A stretch of 10,322 nt of DNA from Deltaproteobacteria bacterium (lineage in GTDB: Bacteria; Desulfobacterota; DSM-4660; Desulfatiglandales; HGW-15). Below, one piece after another: positions 6,338 through 10,322 of the stretch. The stretch is taken from the NCBI GenBank assembly GCA_019308525.1, contig JAFDIC010000104.1, forward strand, positions 1 through 10,322, given 5' to 3'. Under the pieces are notes generated by a model that did no database searches, was not told where the DNA came from, and was given only the letters and a program-made list of their open reading frames with translations. Position 1 is the first letter of the stretch. Each line of letters begins with the position of its first letter. Position numbers and translations under genes: made by a program.

Positions 6338-6440
6338 CGAGTGACAAGTGACGAGCGACGGTTGACCGACGACCGCCGCCCGGTGACACGGTTGTTGCGA
6401 TCCCGTAACTTTGAACCTTGAACTTTGAACCTTGAACCTT
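6330..6440. repeat. Composite heptamer-repeat tract B
   Basis: It begins across the stop codon of the preceding gene with AGTGACG, AGTGACA, AGTGACG, AGCGACG units (6333-6360). The middle holds GTTGTTGCGATCC (6391-6403), which also occurs at 5354-5366. It ends with AACTTTGAACC and four further TTGAACY-like units (6407-6440). The period is 7 bases in both halves. Unlike tracts A and C it lacks the CCTGCCGCAGGCAGG hairpin. Positions 6441-6486 to the end of the minus-strand gene hold no clear terminator. Confidence 0.7.
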
Positions 6441-6486
6441 AGCGTTTTTCATCATCTTTGGCGGAGAAAGGGGAGCCGGTTAACGG

Positions 6487-6768
6487 TTATTCAGTAACGA
6501 TGATTTCCTTGTTGATTTCATAGGTCTTGGCCCCAATGCCTTTCACCCTGGTGATGTCCTCTGGTGCCTTGAAGGGACCATTCTCCTCCCTGTATTGTAC
6601 GATCCTCTCTGCGTAGGTTCGGCCTACGTTCTTGAGCTTCATCAGCTCTTCCACAGTGGCAATGTTGATGTTGACCTTTTGGGAATCATCGGCCCATAGG
6701 GCAGGAGCGAACGCAACTACAACAACCACTACTACAGCCAGCAAAAAGAAGCGTGTCCGAGTTTCCAT
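6487..6768 (-). CDS. Exported ComEA-like helix-hairpin-helix protein
   Basis: A 93-residue protein with an N-terminal signal sequence (basic METRTR, a Val-rich hydrophobic core of about 15 residues, probable cleavage after ALWA at residue 26) and one helix-hairpin-helix module. The module follows the ComEA pattern: VNINIATVEELMKLKNVGR (32-50), then AERIVQYREENGPF (53-66), APEDITRVKGIGAK (68-81). The two hairpins GVG-like (NVG) and GIG bind DNA backbone non-specifically in known members. Full ComEA has an extra N-terminal region and a membrane anchor; this is the short periplasmic version found in many Gram-negative genomes, where a role in DNA uptake is possible but unproven. No other competence genes are in view. 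The SD AAAGGAG is well placed (6-7 bases upstream). The gene is divergent from the kinase gene across a 526-base spacer. Confidence 0.88.
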   Translation of the reverse strand: METRTRFFLLAVVVVVVVAFAPALWADDSQKVNINIATVEELMKLKNVGRTYAERIVQYREENGPFKAPEDITRVKGIGAKTYEINKEIIVTE

Positions 6769-7043
6769 CCTCTTCTCCTTTCTTTTGTCCCCCCTTTCTT
6801 TCCAAAGATGATGCTGGAATGCCTCAAGTCGAGGAGCATTCCTGGTTCATGGATGTAGTAGCAAGTTCGGTGCCACGGGGGAGGTTTTTGGACCGGAATG
6901 CCAGGAGATGATGCGCTATTTTTTCCACCCCCTGAGAGGTACTACCAGCAAGGTATTGCGCGTTTGCCCCCTTGATTACCAGGGGCCGGAGAGTATCCTG
7001 TGCTAAGCTTTTTGCAGGGGCCCCTGTGAACAGGTCGGCTTGA

Positions 7044-7085
7044 TTTGCACAAATTTCTGTGCATATGCACAAAATTTTGTGCAAA
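7044..7085. promoter_or_regulatory. 42-bp near-perfect palindrome with nested GCAC/GTGC dyads
   Basis: Centred on TGCATATGCA (7060-7069), the arms pair at 19 of 21 positions. The right half contains a perfect 16-bp palindrome GCACAAAATTTTGTGC (7067-7082). The left half contains its imperfect twin GCACAAATTTCTGTGC (7047-7062). GCAC/GTGC half-sites therefore recur at regular spacing. It could be a double operator for a dimeric regulator or a cruciform-forming hairpin. It has no T-run on either strand, so it is not an intrinsic terminator. It lies 210 bases upstream of the kinase start and 275 bases upstream of the HhH start. Confidence 0.6.
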
Positions 7086-7145
7086 ATGGTGCGGTTCAGC
7101 AGGGGAGTGGGCGATCTGCGGGAGCAAAGTATTGTTACGATAGAA

Positions 7146-7245
7146 AGAAGTGACGAGTGACGAGTTACTTGGAAGATCAAGGCAACGGGATTTTGAACTT
7201 TGAATTCTGAACCTTGAACCTTGAATCCTGCCGCAGGCAGGCTCC
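7146..7245. repeat. Composite heptamer-repeat tract C
   Basis: It has the same order as tract A at 5701-5824: AGAAGTGACGAGTGACGAG (7146-7164), a linker TTACTTGGAAGATC, TTGAACY-type heptamers (about 7193-7226), then CCTGCCGCAGGCAGG (7227-7241) and CTCC. Further TTGAACC units continue to about 7260. It is separated from the kinase start by about 35 bases. Confidence 0.7.
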
Positions 7246-7294
7246 TTGAACCTTGAACCTGCCTTCAGGCCTTCCCTCTTGAGGAGATGTTGAC

Positions 7295-8455
7295 GTGAAA
7301 TTTTCTGAAAGATCATTTCAAAGGCTCATTGACAACGCACCTGTAGGGATCTACCAGGCAGGGCTTGGGGGAGACACCTACTACATAAATGATGCCATGG
7401 CCAAGATATTCGAATTCGCTTCCCCTGAGGAGATGGCCTCGGAAAGCGTGCTGGAGAGGTACAGGAACCCCGGGGACCGAGAAAGGTTGCTTGAGACCTT
7501 GAAGAAGGAAGGCAAGGTTGCGAACTTTGAGGTGGAAATAGTGACCAGGCGCGGCAGGGTAAAACACGCCGTGCTCAATGCCATACTCGATGGGGAGCGG
7601 GTTTCAGGTATGATCGTGGACATCACCGAGCTGAAGGAATCAGAGAGAAAGCTCAGGAAGGTGCAAGAGGAGTTGGAGAAGCGGGTCGAGGAGAGGACGA
7701 GGGAGTTGGTCAGGACACAGGAGCAGCTCAAGAGGACGGTTGAAAACCTCATGGCAAACAGGAGGAGGTTCCGCTCCCTAGCCTCCCAGCATGCCCTGAC
7801 AGAGGAGAGAGACAGGAGACGCTTTGCCGTATACCTCCACGATAACATCTCACAATCCCTTGGAGTGGTGAAGATGAAACTGGAAGCGTTCAGTGAATCA
7901 AAATCCCTTCCGGAGATCGTTTCCTCCTTGAAAGAAATCAATGAGATGGTCAAATCAACGATCAAGAATGTAAGATCGGTCACCGTGGACCTCAGCCCTC
8001 CGGTCCTGTATGAACTCGGACTCGAGCCTGCCATTGAATGGGTCATGGAACAGTTTTCAAAGGAACACGGGATAGATTGTTCCTTCATAAAGGACGGAAG
8101 ACCCAAACCCCTCGACCACGACTTGCGGGTTCTTCTCTTCCAGTCTGTGCGAGAACTGCTGATGAACGTGGCAAAGCACGCAAAGGCCCAAAAGGTGGTG
8201 ATCCGCAGCTCGAGAAAGGGCAATCGAATTCTCATAGCGGTGGAAGACAACGGGATCGGGTTCAGGCCCTCCAAGAATGACGCAGCGATAGTGGTGACAA
8301 GTGGGTTTGGGTTCTTCAGCATCAGGGAGAGGCTGAGGACCATAGGGGGATCCATGGAGATAAAATCGCGTCCCGGGAAGGGGAGCAAAGTAACTCTTAT
8401 CGCACCGTTGAAAGAAACGGGCAAAGATGCGAAGGAGGTGAACGATGGCTATTAG
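7295..8455 (+). CDS. Soluble PAS-domain sensor histidine kinase (NarX/DegS-type, HisKA_3)
   Basis: A 386-residue kinase without membrane segments. Residues 8-115 form a PAS domain (RLIDNAPVGIYQA to GMIVDITELKESE). A charged coiled coil follows (about 112-172). The HisKA_3 dimerisation region contains ALTEERDRRRFAVYLHDN with the phospho-acceptor H182. The HATPase_c domain has an N-box-like SVRELLMNVAKHA (N291), the D-box EDNGIGF (317-323), a second glycine motif SGFGFFSIRERL (336-347) and GGSMEIKSRPGKGS (351-364). It should autophosphorylate on H182 and pass phosphate to the response regulator encoded next, whose ATG lies inside its 3' end (11-base overlap). The start is GTG at 7295 with GAGGAG 8 bases upstream; the ATG at 7287 is out of frame and abuts that SD. 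The PAS ligand or cofactor is unknown; cytoplasmic sensing is inferred from the absence of membrane helices. Confidence 0.92.
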   Translation: MKFSERSFQRLIDNAPVGIYQAGLGGDTYYINDAMAKIFEFASPEEMASESVLERYRNPGDRERLLETLKKEGKVANFEVEIVTRRGRVKHAVLNAILDGERVSGMIVDITELKESERKLRKVQEELEKRVEERTRELVRTQEQLKRTVENLMANRRRFRSLASQHALTEERDRRRFAVYLHDNISQSLGVVKMKLEAFSESKSLPEIVSSLKEINEMVKSTIKNVRSVTVDLSPPVLYELGLEPAIEWVMEQFSKEHGIDCSFIKDGRPKPLDHDLRVLLFQSVRELLMNVAKHAKAQKVVIRSSRKGNRILIAVEDNGIGFRPSKNDAAIVVTSGFGFFSIRERLRTIGGSMEIKSRPGKGSKVTLIAPLKETGKDAKEVNDGY

Positions 8456-9098
8456 AATCATAGTGGCGGAAGACCACAGGATCACGAGAGAAGGTTTGGT
8501 CAGCATGTTGAAGGAGGAACGGGACCTTGAGGTGGTGGGAGAGGCTGAGAACGGGCGGGAGGCGGTACGCCTGGCGAGAGAGCTTTCACCGGACCTTGTC
8601 ATCATGGATGTCACCATGCCTGACCTGAACGGCATCGACGCCACGAGGAGGATACGGAACGAAAACAGGAACACCAAAGTCATAGCCCTTTCGATGTATT
8701 CTGACAAACAGTTTGTCCAGGGGATGATGCAGGCCGGGGCATCTGGTTACCTGCTGAAGGACTGTGCCTTCGAAGAGCTCACAAAGGCCGTAAGGGTAGC
8801 CATTGCCGGCCAGACATACTTGAGCCCCGACATTGCAGACATCGTGGTGCAGGATTACCTAAACAAGCTGGCAATGGAAACTCAGTCCCCTGCATCAATA
8901 CTGACAAAGAGGGAAAGGGAGGTGCTTCAACTGATAGCGGAAGGCAACAAGACCAAGGTCATCGCATCACGCTTGGATATCAGCGTGAAGACGGTTGAGA
9001 CCCACAGGCGCCAGATCATGGAAAAGCTGAAGATTAACAACATAGCCGGCTTGACGAAATTCGCGATCAGGGAAGGATTGACCTCCCTGTATACTTGA
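8445..9098 (+). CDS. NarL/FixJ-family response regulator (REC + LuxR-type HTH)
   Basis: A 217-residue regulator of standard length. The receiver domain (residues 3-120) has the acidic pair E9-D10, the phospho-acceptor D55 in LVIMDVTMPD, S83 and K105 in GYLLKD. A linker (121-150) is followed by the LuxR/GerE helix-turn-helix, LTKREREVLQLIAEGNKTKV (153-172) through ISVKTVETHRRQIMEKL (179-195). It should bind DNA as a phosphorylated dimer. A perfect SD, AAGGAGGTG (8432-8440), lies 4 bases before the ATG and within the kinase gene; the 11-base overlap indicates coupled expression with the kinase, its probable cognate. The targets are not evident. The 42-bp palindrome at 7044-7085, upstream of the operon, could be an autoregulatory site but does not look like the classic NarL heptamer. 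All key residues are present. Confidence 0.94.
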   Translation: MAIRIIVAEDHRITREGLVSMLKEERDLEVVGEAENGREAVRLARELSPDLVIMDVTMPDLNGIDATRRIRNENRNTKVIALSMYSDKQFVQGMMQAGASGYLLKDCAFEELTKAVRVAIAGQTYLSPDIADIVVQDYLNKLAMETQSPASILTKREREVLQLIAEGNKTKVIASRLDISVKTVETHRRQIMEKLKINNIAGLTKFAIREGLTSLYT

Positions 9099-9347
9099 AA
9101 AGTGAAGATCGAGGGCATTTTTCCCTTGGGGCAGTTCGCAGGGAGCGGGACTGCCTGTTCCTATCCCCTCTGCTATATGACGCCACACCTCTAGCGCCCA
9201 CCCATACTTTCCTGCCTGGCCTTTGCATCCATCTGCACAATTTTTATAGTTTTGGAGTGAGGCAACCCTGCTGCCGTGCCCGGTATGTGCGTCAGAAACG
9301 TCTCTGCTGGGCTCAGGGAGCAGGAGCCGATCCTTACCGAAGAAGGG

Positions 9348-9371
9348 AAATAGGCCCCGGGCCATTTTTTT
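9348..9371 (+). terminator. Probable intrinsic terminator of the kinase/regulator operon
   Basis: A compact GC stem, GGCC (9353-9356) and GGCC (9360-9363) with a CCG loop, can extend through AAA/TTT pairs around a small internal mismatch. It is followed by seven T residues (9365-9371). It lies 250 bases after the regulator stop. The stem is short, so efficiency is uncertain. The stretch 9099-9347 holds no supported gene. Confidence 0.5.
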
Positions 9372-9372
9372 C

Positions 9373-9400
9373 TTGAAATTTGCCTGTTTTGGTTTAAAAT
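9373..9400 (+). promoter_or_regulatory. Candidate sigma70-type promoter
   Basis: TTGAAA (9373-9378) and TAAAAT (9395-9400) are separated by 16 bases in an AT-rich segment, directly after the operon terminator. Both hexamers match the consensus at 5 of 6 positions. Predicted transcription would begin near 9407, just before the structured element at 9411-9461, and read toward the RRM gene 500 bases downstream. Confidence 0.5.
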
Positions 9401-9410
9401 GTTTGTTTTG

Positions 9411-9461
9411 AGGCGAAGGGCAGGATTGCCAGGCATGGCAATTCCGGTTTTTTTGTCGCCT
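9411..9461 (+). terminator. Terminator-like hairpin with enclosing stem (attenuator or short RNA 3' end)
   Basis: GGATTGCC (9423-9430) and GGCAATTCC (9437-9445) form a stem with one bulge and a 6-base loop, followed by GG and seven T residues (9448-9454), a good intrinsic terminator. An outer pairing, AGGCGA (9411-9416) with TCGCCT (9456-9461), encloses the hairpin and T-run. Together with the promoter at 9373-9400 this would give an RNA of about 48 nucleotides, or a premature stop in the leader of the RRM gene. Confidence 0.55.
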
Positions 9462-9905
9462 TTTGACAAGGAGTAAGCCCGCGACCTAGAGACTATTTTT
9501 TCAAAGCAATATTCCCGGATCTCGCCCAAACGCCAAAGCTAGGGAATGATGTAGGGCTCCCAATCTTGGTGCAAGGGGGCTGGAACCTGCAAGAGGGAGA
9601 GTGATCATACCGCCCAGGCCTGTCTCAAACGACTCGCTCATGTCCTTAATCTACAGGCTACCCGCAGATATTACTGAACCCTCATAGCACAAATAGAGTT
9701 TCCCCAAAGCAGATACCCAACCGGGACGGTGTTCTAGGCTTAGATGCACGTGGTGGCACCTGCTTCTTGAGTAGAGTGCAGGTTGAGTCATCAAGAAAAG
9801 AGATATCTCCGGTGATTTTTCAGGAACGATCCGGGGTGGTGATGTTTGAAGGGGTTCGAGAAAAGACCCATCAGGAAAAATAAACAATTCATCAAGGAGG
9901 AGCAA
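9462..9905. other. Long leader or spacer upstream of the RRM gene
   Basis: There is no credible gene in 444 bases. Small stems are present, such as CACCTGC (9757-9763) with GCAGGT (9779-9784). A TTGACA occurs at 9463-9468 without a convincing -10. CGCCAAAGCTAGGG (9531-9544) superficially resembles part of the c-di-GMP-I riboswitch core, but the rest of the motif is missing. If the promoter at 9373-9400 drives the RRM gene, this is a 5' UTR of about 500 nucleotides, a length seen for cold-regulated RNA-binding protein genes; the link is inference. Confidence 0.35.
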
Positions 9906-10199
9906 ATGAACATTTATGTGGGCAATTTGTCTTACGAAGTTACGGATGAAGAACTGAAAGAGGCCTTCGAGGTATTCGGGCAGGTGGAATCAGCGAGGGT
10001 CGTGAAAGACCTTTACAGTGGGAGATCAAGGGGGTTTGGATTTGTAGAGATGCCGGGTGAAGCCGAAGGCCAAGCGGCTATCGATGACCTGAACGGCAGC
10101 GTGCTGAAGGGGCGGACCATTAAGGTGAGCAAGGCCCGTTCCAGGTCCGAAGGGCAAAGGGGCGGCAGGCAACAGGGACGCAGGCGCAATTTCTATTAG
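9906..10199 (+). CDS. RRM-domain RNA-binding protein
   Basis: A 97-residue single-RRM protein. RNP2 is IYVGNL (3-8) and RNP1 is RGFGFVEM (42-49), with the aromatic RNA-stacking residues Y4, F44 and F46 all present. The fold continues EAEGQAAIDDLNGSVLKGRT to about residue 80. The tail is rich in Arg, Gly and Gln (SRSEGQRGGRQQGRRRNFY), like the glycine/arginine tails of cyanobacterial Rbp and other bacterial RRM proteins, which bind single-stranded RNA and are often induced by cold. Direct cold evidence is not visible here. ATG at 9906 is preferred because AAGGAGGA (9894-9901) lies 4 bases upstream and the RRM begins at residue 2; an in-frame extension to 9846 has a basic, non-family sequence. 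A long structured leader precedes it. Substrate RNAs are unknown. Confidence 0.93.
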   Translation: MNIYVGNLSYEVTDEELKEAFEVFGQVESARVVKDLYSGRSRGFGFVEMPGEAEGQAAIDDLNGSVLKGRTIKVSKARSRSEGQRGGRQQGRRRNFY

Positions 10200-10274
10200 A
10201 AGTCCCCGGGAAGAGAATTCAAGCCGCAAGAATCCTCGATAGAGCCAAGAAGGAATCATAGGAGATGACCAAGG

Positions 10275-10322
10275 ATGTTCGATATAGAATTTGAAGTAGG
10301 GAAAAAATATGAAAACATGAAA
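10275..10322 (+). CDS. 5' end of a further gene, cut by the window edge
   Basis: An ATG at 10275 opens a frame reading MFDIEFEVGKKYENMK up to the edge of the window. A TAGGAG (10259-10264) lies 10 bases upstream. The alternative ATG at 10265 closes after nine codons. The phrase FEVGKKYEN resembles the start of small conserved hypothetical proteins with 'VGKxYENxKGxYEVL', but 16 residues are too few for a firm call. It follows the RRM gene by 75 bases on the same strand and could be co-transcribed, since no terminator was seen between them. Confidence 0.45.
   Translation, partial: MFDIEFEVGKKYENMK

Larger units (their letters stand above)
6769..7294. other. Divergent spacer between the HhH gene and the sensor kinase
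   Basis: About 526 bases hold no supported gene. They contain a 42-bp near-perfect palindrome (7044-7085), described separately, and composite repeat tract C (7146-7245). A minus-strand open frame at 6824-7180 has no clear start codon with an SD and crosses the palindrome, so it was not called. Promoters for both flanking genes must lie here, but no unambiguous -35/-10 pair was found. Confidence 0.5.

Noticed and set aside
6824..7180. Minus-strand open frame of up to 118 codons in the HhH/kinase spacer
   Set aside because: It has no ATG with an SD near the plausible coding part, it crosses the 42-bp palindrome and repeat tract C, and no family-like motif is present. A gene remnant cannot be excluded for 6824-7046.
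7381..8424. Long minus-strand open frame (347 codons) opposite the histidine kinase
   Set aside because: Ser/Leu-rich antisense shadow of a clearly coding kinase; no SD and no domain pattern.
9531..9544. CGCCAAAGCTAGGG resembling the GACGCAAAGC part of a c-di-GMP-I riboswitch
   Set aside because: It has an extra C in the conserved core, there is no GGGCAAACC-type segment at the right distance and no convincing flanking stems. Treated as chance similarity.
9846..9905. N-terminal extension of the RRM protein from an ATG-like start at 9846
   Set aside because: The start at 9906 has a perfect SD and begins directly at the RRM; the extra 20 residues are basic and not family-like.

Overview
The window looks like chromosomal DNA of a Gram-negative bacterium of moderate GC content. 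A Desulfobacterota ('Deltaproteobacteria')-like lineage is my best guess. It rests on the gene set (VanZ-like protein, membrane CapD/WbpM-type dehydratase, NarL-type two-component pair, ComEA-like HhH protein, bacterial RRM protein), on strong AAGGAGG-type ribosome binding sites, and on long spacers packed with degenerate short repeats. No rRNA, tRNA, CRISPR array or intact transposase was seen. Genus-level placement is not supported.

Layout. (1) Positions 1-1266, minus strand: two toxin-antitoxin modules in tandem. A Phd/YefM antitoxin and VapC-type PIN toxin (ATGA overlap) sit behind a 26-bp imperfect palindrome. After them come a small antitoxin-like gene and the N-terminal stub of a RelE/ParE-type toxin whose 3' half has been replaced by repeat DNA. 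(2) 1605-2009: a VanZ-like membrane protein. (3) 2228-2997: a second PIN-type module (ribbon-helix-helix antitoxin plus VapC) with a recognisable promoter whose -10 lies inside an inverted repeat. (4) 3392-5308: a full-length membrane-bound nucleotide-sugar 4,6-dehydratase for surface glycan synthesis. (5) 5903-6337: a small membrane-anchored protein of unknown function. (6) 6487-6768, minus strand: an exported helix-hairpin-helix protein. (7) 7295-9098: a soluble PAS histidine kinase translationally overlapping a NarL/LuxR-type response regulator. (8) 9348-9905: a terminator, a promoter, a second terminator-like hairpin and a long leader before an RRM RNA-binding protein (9906-10199). (9) The first 16 codons of a further gene run off the right edge.

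About a third of the window is non-coding, and much of that is structured. There are copies of an inverted-repeat element with ends like TTTTGGCACGGATTACAC. There are also composite tracts made of two heptamer families, (AGTGACR)n and (TTGAACY)n, plus the hairpin CCTGCCGCAGGCAGG, and a 42-bp near-perfect palindrome lies between the divergent HhH and kinase genes. The three toxin loci and the repeat-filled spacers suggest a recombinogenic stretch. Only the two TA pairs and the kinase/regulator pair are clearly functional gene sets; the other genes appear to be single transcription units. I did not find a convincing new multi-gene system. The most original signals are non-coding.
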